A stretch of DNA of 64,000 nt from Hermatobates lingyangjiaoensis (lineage: Eukaryota; Arthropoda; Insecta; Hemiptera; Hermatobatidae). A program made the translations under genes and the position numbers. The stretch covers positions 806,001 through 870,000 of the forward strand of contig JAPFBL010000243.1 in the NCBI GenBank assembly GCA_026182355.1, in the 5' to 3' direction. The stretch's first letter is position 1. Every line of letters starts with the position of its first letter. The notes beneath the pieces are model-generated. The model searched no databases, was not told the origin of the DNA, and worked only from the letters and a program-made list of their open reading frames with translations. Of this stretch, positions 53,820 to 64,000 are shown piece after piece.

Positions 53820-55544
53820 TAGTATATATTATTCTTGTAGCCTTGAAAATTGAAATTGAAATTTTCGAAAAGTTAGAATGCAAAGTTGATATTGTGACTA
53901 GATAACCCTTAAAAAGTCGAGTAACATTGTTGCTTATTGTATCAGTATTTAGGCATATGACTGGTAGATTGCTTATATTTCCTTTCTTTACTAGGGAATG
54001 TAATAGTGAATTTATAACTTTCAAAGAAATAGCGTTTTATTTGAAATAAAACTAAGATATTGGCTATTTCAGATTTATGTTTTAAGAAGATTGTTACACT
54101 GGAGTTCTTGGTAAGAGGAATGTAGTTTTAACGTTACAATGTGGAGTTATTGTATCTTTTATGGGTTGGTTTGGCCATTGATTCTCTTTTTGCTTAGTGC
54201 GCTATTGAGATACGAAATAGGGTTGTTTTCCAAGAGTTATTTTTCATCGATATACTAATTTGAAATGGTTGACCTGCCCTCCGTTTTGAAGTCACTATTT
54301 AATCTGTGTTTCTTGTTTTCGGTTTAATGCTATTAGTAAGGTAGAGTGTGACATTCATAGTAATCCAATTGTGAACAGAAGTTATACTTTAAACGTGGAG
54401 TCTCACTTTTCTCATTTAGGAGAGAAGAAAGAAAAGTCTACGAATGTAGTTTAGGGTTTGAATTAATTAAAAATGAACTATTAAAATGGAAGGACAGTTT
54501 TCAACTGCCCCTTCCTGCAGCCTCCAGGAATTGTTTAGAATAAGCCTGCCTTTCCTGTTGGTATTCGGACTCCATAAGTGTTACGAGTCTCAATCTAACA
54601 ATGAACCGAGATTTGATTCCCGGCATGCCAGCTGTATCATAGACGCAGATACTTATTAAAGATCCCTACTATCTCACAAAAGATTTGCTCTATACTACAA
54701 TAGGTGATATACTAAAAAAGATCCACACTTTACCACCCTGGACTCTGCAAGAAGTAGATAAGGTAGCCGATAAAAGCCATCCACCATCGATAAGGACTTA
54801 TTTTCCTGTTTCTTCATTCCTACAAGTTATTAAACTTTTTTAAAACTTCATTCCTGCTTAGGTGTAAAAAGATTCGGAATTAATTTATGATGAACAAGAA
54901 TTGTGAATAGAGAGGGTTATTTCTGTTCATTCATTTCTACAAGTATATTTTATATTATTGGCTTAGTTCTTAAAAAGTTCGTAATTAATTTATCATACAC
55001 TAAATAGAATACAAGATTGATACAAAAGAAGACAATGAATATCAACAAAGAATGATAATACTTATTTTAGATTTAATATGCTAAATAATAAAACTAAGTG
55101 AGAAGGTATTTATCTCCCCCCAAATATTTTTTTTTCGTTTCTAGATAAAAAGGATGTTTGAAGGAACAAAATCAATCAAGAATAAAAAGGAATTCATGAA
55201 GGACCATAAATAAAAGTGGCAAATCCATCCACAAGACTGGCAACTTACCAACAGTCGATCTGAATTCAGGAATCTTAAGTTAAAGCTTAGCCTTTCTTTA
55301 AGGGCTTTTTGTTTATTTAACGTAACCGTAGACAACTCATTCTGATGAGCCCTTATTCCGCACATGCTAAAAAATCAAATAAATAATAGAGAAAATTATG
55401 AGATTTGCTGATTTCTACCAAAAATTAGGTGTCCAAATACGTATTTTTTTTTAATTAGAATGTTGAAAATTATGATTCTATGATAGATTGCTTCGTGCTC
55501 TGGATCGGTTTATAATAAACAAACTACGAGCAAAAACTAAATCT
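53820..55544. other. Unassigned gap with possible SINE scrap
   Basis: At 54590-54670 a segment with GATTTGATTCCCGGC (B-box-like) and GATACTTATTAAAGATCCC resembles a SINE middle. Otherwise no gene or repeat recognised. Confidence 0.35.
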
Positions 55545-55680
55545 ATGCAAATAATTGTTATAGTGTGATATTTACTCATATTGTGGAATTTCAAAAATTA
55601 CGTCTCCATACAAAAGAAAAAAGTTTAATATGAAAACTAACAACGCGTTTCGAACAGTTAGTGTTCTTCTTCAGGTTTAG
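55545..55680 (-). mobile_element. Family A piece with intact motif
   Basis: Outer end TATAGTGTGATATTTACTCA at left. The minus-strand motif (55629-55679) reads CTGAAGA, extra A, GAACA/TGTTC, GAA, palindrome ACGCGT, T, with AAC/GTT in stem I. Stem II keeps pairing although its loop and neighbours have changed. Confidence 0.6.
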
Positions 55681-55784
55681 ATCGTGCTTGTTGAGATTGT
55701 AACAAGCAGTACTTGTAATTGTACATCAGCAGATGTAAATCTGAAGAAGAATTTCCGCACATACAGGTTTAATAGTAAACGCGT

Positions 55785-55975
55785 TTGACTATTAAAAACA
55801 ACGCGTTTCGAACACGTCTTGTTCTTTTTGAGGCATAAAACCAAGCTGTAGAGTCTGTGGTACAGCTGCCACTTCAATGTCAGTTGCGCCATAGACATTA
55901 AAGCTTGGTTTTATGCCTGAAGAAGAACAATATGTGTTTGAAACGCGTTGCTTACACCATTAAACTTGTTTTGAA
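55785..55975. mobile_element. Family A fold-back
   Basis: The left arm (55790-55840, minus) keeps GAACAC, GAAACGCGTTG but has CTCAAAA in the core. The right arm (55909-55962, plus) has CTGAAGA (55917-55923), GAACA/TGTTT, GAA, palindrome ACGCGT, T, then CACCATTAA. The loop holds an AAGCTTGGTTTTATGC pair. Confidence 0.6.
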
Positions 55976-55984
55976 TTCCAAGCT

Positions 55985-56215
55985 AGTGCATTCAGTTATT
56001 ATATGGTATTTACTTATTGAATGGTAAAATAGTTATTGAAATAGTCTCCACATATAGAAATTTAATATGATGAGGTTGTATCATAGACATTCATACTTGG
56101 TTAATGCCTGAAGAAGAACACTACGTGGTCGAAACGCGTTGTTTATATAATTAAATTTCTATATATGGAGACTATTACTTTAACTTTTTTACCCACAATG
56201 AGTAAATACGACACA
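55985..56215. mobile_element. Family A copy with both outer ends
   Basis: Left end TTATATGGTATTTACTTATT and GTCTCCACATATAGAAATTT. Right end GAAATTTCTATATATGGAG (in effect the inverse) and AATGAGTAAATACGACACAA. Only the right arm has a motif (56101-56154). Confidence 0.6.
56101..56154 (+). ncRNA. Hammerhead-like motif, family A
   Basis: TTAAT/ATTAA outer stem I, CTGAAGA (56108-56114), extra A, GAACAC/GTGGTC (one mismatch), GAA (56131-56133), palindrome ACGCGT, T. Confidence 0.6.
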
Positions 56216-59055
56216 ATAACCAAAAGACTGCAGTGGTAAGATTACCGACTTGACCTTTTCTTTGGGATTATTGAACATTGACCTTACTTTATAGAATCTA
56301 CACCCTTTTTTTTCTGTTGTTGAAAATATTGTAATCTTTATTTTATTCTCTGTTTTTCCGGTAGTTGTTTCAACCTTTGTTCTATATCTGACCCTCAGAT
56401 CAGAACAATATTCCGCGTGATGACTTATTCTTGTAGGACGAGTACTGTAAACCAGAATAAAACATGTACTTAACTCATTGTTCACTCTTCCCATTCGATT
56501 CAACTCCAACAAGATTTTTTTATATTGAAATAATCGTTTTTTTTAATTAAAAAATAAAAATTGTAGGACATAATATTAACTGATAAAGTTAATGAAAGAA
56601 TTATTAGTACAGAAAATGAGGCTATTATTAATCCATTTGAGACAGAGAGAAATATCAACGCTGGCTTTGAAGAACGATTTTCTCTGTTTTCATTATTAAA
56701 GTTTGAAATAAAAGTGACGCTAGAATTTAATTAATGTCTGGGTAGGCTTAGTTCAATTTTAAATTTGCTTCCAAGATAACAACACACCGTCTATACTCTC
56801 AGTCGTCCTTTCTTAGTATTCCTTTCTTTTGTTGCTTTTGTGATAACATCACTTGGACTCTTTATTTATCGAAATGGCTTAGGAATTCTTTATATAGTTT
56901 TATCCTTTCTGAATATTATTTAATGGCATATTTGGCATTGTTAAATATAATTTCCGAAATAACATTTTTTAAGTATAGAGGCGTACTATTACAGAATTAT
57001 TATGCTATAGTTTGTGCTGGTGAGTGACGTATAGCGAGGGTTGTGGTTGGATAGGCACTGACTCATAAGTCAGGATTTACAAACATACAGTAGGATGCCA
57101 ATAGAATAGTAGCATATGAGATACCTCCTTGAGGCAGAGGTATTTCTTTGAGAGGGAAAGCAAGCATTTTCCCTGTCGGTTTATCTAACATCAAGAAAAT
57201 CTAAATATTACACAGATACGTGTAATACATTATCAAAAACCATGGAAAAGAAGGTGTATACTTTTATTACATGAGTGTTCAACCATCATATTGGAAACAT
57301 ACACAGAAATGGGAACAAGCACGTGACATTTGCACGCGCTCACTCCAGTTTGTGAGTGATTACACAATCTGGAGGGGGGCTCCGGGTCTCCATGCCTCAC
57401 TTCTCTTCTCCGAAGGAGACTACGTTTATTTAAGCAAGAAATACAGAATATTTTGTGATTTTTACTATAAAGATTGTTAAAATACATTAAGAACTACACC
57501 AAAATCATAGTCCAGAGGATTGTGTTATTTTTCATCTTGAAGAGGGAGACACAGCCTCCCCTGGCTGCACGTCAGTAATGCTAGTATTATGAAATAGTAA
57601 ATTAGCCTCCACGTCAAAGAATGGTCTTATAAGTCGAGAGCAATAATGGCTCGTGACCTACTAAATGGTTTGTGGTGGGAAGCTCCATTGGAGTTTAAGT
57701 AAGTTGGTAAAGAACCTTTGAAGTGTTCATAAGTTAAGTCTTTATGGGCATGTAAGTCGATTGATATACCAACCAATTTCCATCTCAAATCACATTCAAT
57801 ATTCACTTTTCTTTATAACTACTTTCCGAATTCCTCATAATCTGTTTTTTTTTCGCTGCCAGTAAAGTGATATTTCTCTGAAAGAAGCAGAGATCTATTA
57901 TTCAAAATGAAAAGTCAATTTAACTTCCAAGTCAATGTTTTGAGATTTATAGAATCAGAGTAGGTTATTTTGAAATTATTAGAATCAGAGGCTGTAGTTT
58001 ATGGAAATGTACCAATTTTCTTCGGTTATTTTCAATTTCGTTTCATATCAATTTTATCACATTTTGTTCTGAATATGCTTTGGTTATACATTTAAAACGT
58101 TCAATTAGTAATATTGTTTCTGATTTATGCTAACGTTTCAAGTAGTGATGATTATATTGAAAGAGGATGGTAGTAAGAAACAATAAACTAATTTAACCTT
58201 TTTCACTTATCATTTGAAACGACATAGTGTTTCACCTAACTCTCAACTGTTGCTCGAATGACTATTTACTCTTGTTCTGTCACTCCGCGTGTAAATTGAA
58301 CAGACTCAAACCACTATCTCTACCTCGCTTGGCATTCATTCGCTATCTCAGTTCACACGTAAACACTCCAGTCTATCTGACAAGTGTTTAATTTTGTCTC
58401 CACAGCAAACACTTAACTATATTATAATTAAACCTCAAAGAGCAAATTAATTAGATCTTAATAAAGGTTTATAATATCTAATCTGTAGTTTTTCATCAGT
58501 GAGATATGCTAGACTGAGCATACGTATTATTATATGGTAATTTATTTTCCAGTCTTGCTGAAATAAATTTCTAAGAATTTTTTTTTAAAAAAATGTTAAT
58601 TCTATATTTAGCAATGTGGATTACAAATTCTTTAGAAATTTGTACGATTTTTCTTGATTTTCAGGGAAATAGTTTGTGTTTTTCAGTTGAACTATCGCGT
58701 TTTTAACATTCTTTATGTCTTTTATTATATTATGTTAGAATTTTATTGTAATCTAATTACTGGTTAATATTACATGTGACAGTTTGAGCAGTATTAATCA
58801 ACAATTTTTTTTCCTTTTTTTTTTTAGAGTTTGTGAGAAACCCTTGTGATAAAAGTACATTGAAAAGCTATACTCACACCTCTCTTTTTCATACTTTTAA
58901 TTTATTTTTCTACGTCAAAACTGTTAATAGAATGTTATACCATTATTAACTAATGTTAATTAATGTTATACCGTATTTGTCTCCCCCGCTGAACTTAATG
59001 ATATCGTATCGAGACTTAAATTAAAATCTGCCAGGCCAATGATGGGATTAATACA
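56216..59055. other. Long unassigned gap
   Basis: A short GC-richer block near 57530-57590 (minus strand TGACGTGCAGCCAGGGGAGG) may be a hAT scrap. GAAACGTTAGC-like sequence at 58125-58140 (minus) is a possible motif remnant without a core. No gene recognised. Confidence 0.35.
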
Positions 59056-59059
59056 ACTT

Positions 59060-59355
59060 TTTTTTTTTTTTTTTTTTGTTTAAACCGATCCCCTAGCGCG
59101 TGATAACGTCAGTATTTTCCCGGATTTTTGTTTAATCGCTGATTAAATAGATTCTATATTGAGAGTTCTAAACTTTGCCTAACGCAAGTGCATTTCGAGT
59201 AGCGATCTTTAATGACAGTCTCAGGACAGACGGCTTAACGTCTTCTCCGAGGGATGACGTACTCAGATTTATTCACCTCCCGTGTGAATAAATCGAGGGT
59301 CATGTGGGGATCGAACCCTGGACTACCAGCCCAGAAGCGAGTACGTTAACCACTA
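59060..59355 (-). mobile_element. SINE family 1
   Basis: On the minus strand: B-box-like GGTTCGATCCCCACATGACC, GTACGTCATCCCTCGG, GAAATGCACTTGCGTTAGGC, then GGGGATCGGTTTAAAC and poly(A). The first part of the head is missing (ends at GTGGTTAACGTACTCG). Confidence 0.75.
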
Positions 59356-59881
59356 CTGCCAAAACTACCCACCCATCCAAGTCAACTTAGCTTTGACTGA
59401 ACTTAACTTTTGTCTGTCGGCTTCGCTACTTTGTGATGAGTGGAGGGTAACCATAAAGAATATTAAGTGAAAGAAATTTCATCTTTATACTGTAGTCACT
59501 TTCCAAACATCCTGTAATAATAAGAGCTAGAAAGAATGATAACTTTGTTATTTTTCTCTTCACAAGAATATCTAGTAATACCCTAACACATGTACTCATT
59601 TAGATAATTTTCTGAATCACTAATGCAGTTGATGATAGTTGGAAAGAAATATATTGTTTTAACAATAGCATAGTTGTGAAGTGGGTTCATCTTCTTGGTA
59701 CATACTATATCTAAAAGATATGTGTTATCTCTTAGAAGAAAACATTTTATCTGTTATAGACAAACCGTTATAGCATACTGGCAAACAAGTTCTTAAATAT
59801 CGAACACTTTCTATGCACCTTATTCAGTTTTCTCATATTTAGAAAGAAATTGTTAAAAAATAATAGTTATCTCTTTAAACA
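59356..59881. other. Unassigned gap
   Basis: No gene or repeat recognised. Confidence 0.4.
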
Positions 59882-61463
59882 TCTAATATATAATTTTGTT
59901 CGTCTGTATGTTTGTATGTCCGTTTGTCCTCTATGCATTCCTCACAGACTTGACGAATCTTTCTGAAATTTTACATGTGGCCACATGTGGTAATAAGGAA
60001 GGTTTTAGGCCACTTTGCAAAGCACCATCCCCCCACTGGGAGCCCACATCAACCATAGACAAAAACCTTTGCGCATCCCTGGCTTACACTAAGGGCTCCC
60101 AGTGGGGGGATCCCACATCAACCATAGACAAAAACCTTTGCGCATCCCTGGCTTACACTAACCACATTCCCTTAGCACACACACACAATAAGTAGTTTCA
60201 CATTGTATTTAAGCAGAAAAATGTAAATAATTAAATACGTTCCCTTTCTTTAAATAAGAAAAACACATTGGGCAGAAAATCCCCAGCTGCCTTGAGAAAA
60301 CAACTCCAGAGGCAAAAAGAAACTGAGGAGCAAACATCACTTCGTCTTCAAGACCAAAAAGAAAGAAGTGCCCATTTGAAAGAAAATGAGTCTCAGTTGC
60401 AAAGGGAAGAGAGACTTGAATATGATAGAAATCGGCACGCCCAAGGAAGACTTCTTGAAACACCACAGAAACAATCAGAAAGACTTCAATCCATGAGGAC
60501 AAGGGCTGCCCAAAGAAGAGAGGATGAATCTGCAGTGCAGCAATCTGTCAGACTTCAGACAGAGAGATCAAGGGCTGCTGAAAGGAGAGAAAATGAAGCT
60601 CCAGAACAGAAGTCAGAAAGACTTCATTCTATGAAAACAAGAGCTATAGCCAGAAGAGAAAATGAATCTGTAGAAGCTAGGAATCAGAGGCACCAGCAAG
60701 ACCAAGCTAGAATAGCTAATCATCGCAATCAAAAAGTTAAGGACTGGAATTTAATGGCTTTTAATTATGATCCAACACATAATTATGCCAATGAGCATTT
60801 TGTAAAAATAGGTGGTATGACTGTGAAGTGCAAAGTATGTGGTGCTTTAAAATGGGACCGTGAATCTGAAGGAATTTGCTGTTCAAAAGGAAAAATTAGA
60901 ATAAATCTCCTTAAAGAACCTCCTGAACCGCTTAAAGGACTTTTGATTGGAGAAACTCCAGAGTCCAAACATTTCTTGAGAAACATTAGAAAGTATAATT
61001 GTGCCTTTCAAATGTGCTCCTTTGGTGCAAACATTCATGATGAAGGTGGGTTTATGCCCACTTTTAAGATTAATGGACAAATTCACCATAGGATAGGATC
61101 TCTATTACCTCTTCAGGAAGATTCTCATCAGTTCTTGCAGATTTATTTTGTGGGTGATATGACACAGGAAGCCCAAAGAAGGTGCAATGTAATTGATGGA
61201 GATCATCAGACCAAAAGGAGGTGTAATCCAAATGATGAACTTAAGTGTGATTTGGTATTGAAACTCCAAGAAATGCTACACACCAAAAACAATTATGTGA
61301 GAAGTTTTATAAGTGCTTTAGACAATGCCTCAGACAATTGTCTTAAATATGATATTGTATATCTTTGTCTAATTATGAAGAAATATATGTTAGAAATAAA
61401 AATTACTATTCTGTCTATCATTTCTTCTCTTTATTCCCGAGCAACGTCGGGTACTTCTGCTAG
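59882..61463 (+). mobile_element. Helitron, internally deleted, 1.58 kb
   Basis: The 5' end TCTAATATATAATTTTGTTC follows an A. The 3' end has the hairpin CCCGA/TCGGG (about 61437-61450) and then TACTTCTGCTAG before a T. These are Helitron signatures. The leader holds an inverted GC-rich pair (60029-60045 and 60093-60109) and a direct repeat containing CAACCATAGACAAAAACC. Inside is the N-terminal part of the Rep/helicase gene; the rest is deleted. Confidence 0.85.
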
Positions 61464-61470
61464 TTTATAA
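60268..61470 (+). pseudogene. Helitron Rep/helicase protein, N-terminal part
   Basis: An open frame of about 400 codons. Residues 1-155 are a charged, glutamine- and arginine-rich repeat region (units like RREDESAVQQSVRLQ and RRENEAPEQKSERLH), probably coiled or disordered. Residues from about 160 hold a CXXC-type segment (VKCKVCGALKWDRE, then CC). From about 230 the frame has FLRNIRKYNCAFQMCSFGAN, PTFKINGQIHHRIGSLLP and FLQIYFV, the conserved block just before the Helitron_like_N (Rep) domain. The frame then loses homology after DNASDNC and ends in the element's 3' terminal sequence, so the Rep nuclease and helicase domains (more than 1,000 residues in complete proteins) are gone. The in-frame codon at 60268 is TTG, not ATG; the first ATG in frame lies near codon 76. 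The lost start and the deletion make a working protein unlikely. Confidence 0.8.
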
Positions 61471-61739
61471 TAATTTATTTAAAACGTAACATCATTTAGA
61501 TGAATTAAGTAAGAGACAATTTATATTTTTTTAAAATTTATTTTTCGGGCTGTGTGTTATATTTTCGATCTGCTGTATTGTTTCTGAGAAAGCAATAATT
61601 TTTAAATAGATACTATTTAAATTTGGAATTTCATTCTATAGTTACCTGGTGGCTGATTCTTTTTAACATGTAACCTTTCATTGTATTTTTATGAAAATCA
61701 GAAGATGAAGTTCAGAAAAACTGTGCCTAATACTATGTT
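61464..61739. other. AT-rich gap
   Basis: Nothing recognised. Confidence 0.4.
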
Positions 61740-62074
61740 TAGGTTAACTAGGTTAGGTTACAATGGGCAGTACCCCAAAAAGGAACACACCCAGGCTGAA
61801 CATTGGGGCTTTGTGATACCATGTGAAGAAGACTGATTCTACATTGGGAGCCGTAAATGTTACCTAACTCAAGTGTATTTAGCGTAGGGATCTTTAGCGA
61901 GTACCTGAACATCGTACCGGCTTGGGACCGATGGGTTAACGTCCTTTCTGAGGGACGACGTGCTCAGATTTATTCACCTCCCATGTGAATAAATTGAGAG
62001 GGAGAATGGGTATTGATCTCCGGACCCATCAGTTCAGAGGCGAGCGCTTTGTCACTGAGCTACCCTGTCCTCCT
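61740..62074 (-). mobile_element. SINE family 2
   Basis: On the minus strand: head GAGGACAGGGTAGCTCAGTG, degenerate B-box, body with GGTACTCGCTAAAGATCCC, tail with GGTGTGTTCCTTTTTGGGGT and GTAACCTAACCTAGTTAACC, that is, CCTAA-like repeats as in the 23.6-kb copy. Confidence 0.8.
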
Positions 62075-62714
62075 AATATTATATTTAATACTAGATTATT
62101 GTACCGTTGAATATTTCTTACGTACTTTCTTCTAATATATGAAAAGACCAACTGACTAACTTATCAAAGCTAAGCCGAAATGAGTCAAGGCAGAGGTTTA
62201 CAATTTGTATAGTGGATTCATTTAATGTGCAAAATATGCAATAACAAATTATTTTGCAAATTCAGTCTCTATGACTGAAATATTTAGGATATCAACATAA
62301 AGTTAAAAGAAATCAGTAACAAAACATTCAGACCGATATGTCAGAAAAAAAAATGACTTTAAAGAAATTACGATAACAAATAAACGATTAGAAAATTGAT
62401 TTGCTAGCATTTTTGTAGGAAATATTTATTTCTTTAATCTACGATTTTAAAATTCTAATTAACTGAAAACTGCGAAAGTCGCATTCATCATTTGCTTACA
62501 TGTTGAGTAATAGCACTGACATTCAGGTCTGTCATAGTATTCTTAAAGAGCAGTTTTTATAAAAGTTTTTTGTTCACTTTAAGATCTTTTTAATAATATT
62601 TTCTTATCTATAAGAAGTTAGTAACAATTTTTTCTTTAATTTCTCGACTTCAACTACAAAGTAATTGTATCAAGAGGTGATACTAATTTTGTGTTGTCGA
62701 ATAGCGGGGTTATA
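62075..62714. other. AT-rich gap
   Basis: No gene or repeat recognised. Confidence 0.4.
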
Positions 62715-62950
62715 TAACGGGAATGAGTGGTCACCCACTAGTCGCACTCCATAACATGGTTGCCACTCTCATAGCTGGTATAGTAGAGAGGGTTTCGGAG
62801 TCATTTTCTTTTTAAACGCCTACCCAAGTTTGAAGGTATTACAGGTGAGTGAAGGGAATGAGTAAGTGGGTTAGTAATCTGCTGTGGAATAATTTATATC
62901 GTTCTATCGCAAAGTTCTAAACAGATAGGACTTTGAGATCTTGAAAGTAA
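62715..62950 (-). pseudogene. LINE reverse transcriptase C-terminal end, decayed copy
   Basis: On the minus strand QDLKVLSV, a stop, then ERYKLFHSRLLTHLLIP, and after a frameshift IPSNLGRRLKRK. These align with DLKVLF, RYKLFHSKLSTHPNPL and IPTKPQRRLKRQWPRD of the 3.7-kb copy. The 3' untranslated part (about 62715-62760, GGTCACCCACTAGTCGCACTCC on plus) is also shared. Upstream the coding sequence passes straight into the 29-bp array. Confidence 0.7.
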
Positions 62951-63135
62951 CAAATATAAAGACGAGATCTTGAAAGTAACAAATATAAAGACGAGATCTT
63001 GAAGTAACAAATATAAAGACGAGATCTTGAAAGTAACAAATATAAAGACGAGATCTTGAAAGTAACAAATATAAAGACGAGATCTTGAAAGTAACAAATA
63101 TAAAGACGAGATCTTGAAAGTAACAAATATAAAGA
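62937..63135. repeat. 29-bp tandem array derived from LINE coding sequence
   Basis: Seven units of GAGATCTTGAAAGTAACAAA plus TATAAAGAC, nearly identical (one unit lacks an A). The minus-strand reading LYICYFQDLKVL matches FYVPNIIIHRDLKVL of the LINE at 3.8 kb, so the unit is a piece of that coding region. Units are directly adjacent without spacers. Confidence 0.85.
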
Positions 63136-63889
63136 ATATTCTGTTAATATGAGTTCTGCGTAGAAATACGAAATAAAGAATTTCTCTATAACGAACTGTG
63201 TAAACTTTATGTTGTTACATTTGGAAATAAAGAGAATGAGGAAGTTAACTGGTTAAAACAGTTTAAAAGTAGTTGGCTTTTGTTTGGTCGATGGCAAATT
63301 TTGGCTTGCAGCACCTCGTTTCTAATGGTTTCATTTAGATCCTGTTTCATTCACTTGAGATAAAACACAGACAGATCTGTGTGCTTGCCTTATCGCTTCT
63401 ATTTGCTCTCATATTTTCTGTCTGTAACCACTCTCACGTCTTGCTGTGACTTAGTCAAACCAATGTTTTTATCTATCCTTCTATGAAATGCTACATGTGA
63501 AATGTTTAATTTTAATTTTTTTTTTTTTAGTCACAATTTTTTCATAACTTTTGGTTCAGAACCAACCCCCCCCCCCCCCCTCCCCGATGAGATACTGCTT
63601 CTCACACAATGAGACATGAGTCTGAACCCAAAAGACATTACTAATAGAGTGAAATGGTTTTGTTGCTGAGGACATATTATACTGTGTTCAGAAACGATAC
63701 TATGAATCTGCAGAGTGGGAAGTGGCCTCAACCCAATCAAAAAAAGTGTGAAAAAATGAATATCCCCCTTTTTTTACGTTTTGGATAAGCTATTAAGTCA
63801 TGGATGTTCATGAATTCCTTATAAATTCTAACTTGTTTGTTTCCGACTTATAAGCTTCTAACTGTAGAAATGTTCTAGAGGCAGCAAGT
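63136..63889. other. Unassigned gap with a C-run
   Basis: A run of about 15 C lies at 63566-63580. No gene or repeat recognised. Confidence 0.4.
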
Positions 63890-64000
63890 GTTTTGGCTTA
63901 ACTCGCTCGTGTTTATTTGAGTAGGGTTCTTTTACGGATAGCTAACATCGTTCAGGATCGGGATCGATAGCATTACGTCCTCTCCGAGGAAAATCTAAAA
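63890..64000 (-). mobile_element. SINE, cut by the window end
   Basis: The plus strand shows, in inverse, the SINE middle (CGAGTAAACACAAATAAACT region, GATCCCGATCC, CCTCGGAGAGGACG). The head would lie beyond 64000. Confidence 0.6.

Noticed and set aside
55340..55375. Further hammerhead-like motif (CTGATGA)
   Set aside because: CTGATGAGCCC is not followed by a hairpin plus GAA, so only the core heptamer matches by chance.
62937..63135. CRISPR-like array
   Set aside because: 29-bp units are directly adjacent with no spacers, and the setting is a eukaryotic transposon remnant.

Overview
This window looks like repeat-dense, AT-rich nuclear DNA from an animal with a large genome. I found no host protein-coding gene, no rRNA, and no intact tRNA. 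Almost everything recognisable is mobile-element debris: Penelope-like elements (PLEs), Helitrons, tRNA-derived SINEs, 5'-truncated LINEs, hAT and mariner-type MITEs, satellites and long (TA)n tracts. TTAGG/CCTAA-like SINE tails and the overall mix would suit an arthropod, possibly a chelicerate. That is inference only; nothing here fixes the species.

The dominant theme is PLE-related. At more than 25 places on both strands the sequence reads CTGANGA, one extra base, a small hairpin, GAA, a 4-6 nt palindrome (ACGCGT, AGATCT, ACGT, ATAT, AGCT, ACATGT or AATT), one base, and then a strand that can pair with the bases before CTGANGA. This is the layout of a type I hammerhead ribozyme with a self-complementary stem III. 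Such ribozymes are known from the terminal repeats of Penelope-like elements. I sort the copies into families A-F, H, I and J by sequence. PLE protein debris lies beside them: N-terminal fragments (16.2, 20.4, 20.8, 33.4, 33.7 kb) that run straight into (TA)n or another microsatellite, and C-terminal fragments (15.9, 21.3, perhaps 42.3 kb) that sit just upstream of a motif. Many copies are fold-backs: two inverted arms, each with its own ribozyme-like motif (0.5, 1.35, 1.95, 6.8, 10.7, 11.6, 37.6, 41.7, 44.7, 55.8 kb).

Layout. 0-2.5 kb: a cluster of fold-backs and one SINE tail. 3.6-8.7 kb: LINE 3' end, hAT end, family A copies, a mariner-like MITE, a Helitron. 10-13.7 kb: family A fold-backs, a SINE with target duplication, and a 75/76-bp array grown from a SINE head. 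15.5-22.9 kb: PLE cluster interrupted by a 46-bp satellite, then a SINE. 23.4-26.9 kb: hAT ends, SINE, a 101-bp array of hAT ends, an RNase H-bearing LINE. 27.6-31.5 kb: four non-autonomous Helitrons. 32-37.9 kb: RTE-like LINE 3' end, more PLE pieces, SINE. 38.45-39.4 kb: 81-bp satellite. 41.7-46.95 kb: families A, B and D, LINE reverse-transcriptase remnants, SINEs. 49.4-50.3 kb: minisatellite and SINE. 53.1-53.8 kb: Helitron. 55.5-56.2 kb: three family A copies. 59-64 kb: SINEs, a 1.58-kb Helitron holding the N-terminal part of a Rep/helicase protein, and a LINE remnant whose coding segment seeded a 29-bp tandem array.

A few stretches (about 14.4-15.06, 24.8-25.25, 35.15-35.42, 41.38-41.62 and 47.93-48.13 kb) have higher complexity and could be host regulatory sequence or unrecognised exons, but nothing in them is decisive. 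Ribozyme and element calls rest on reading motifs by eye; no folding or database search was run.
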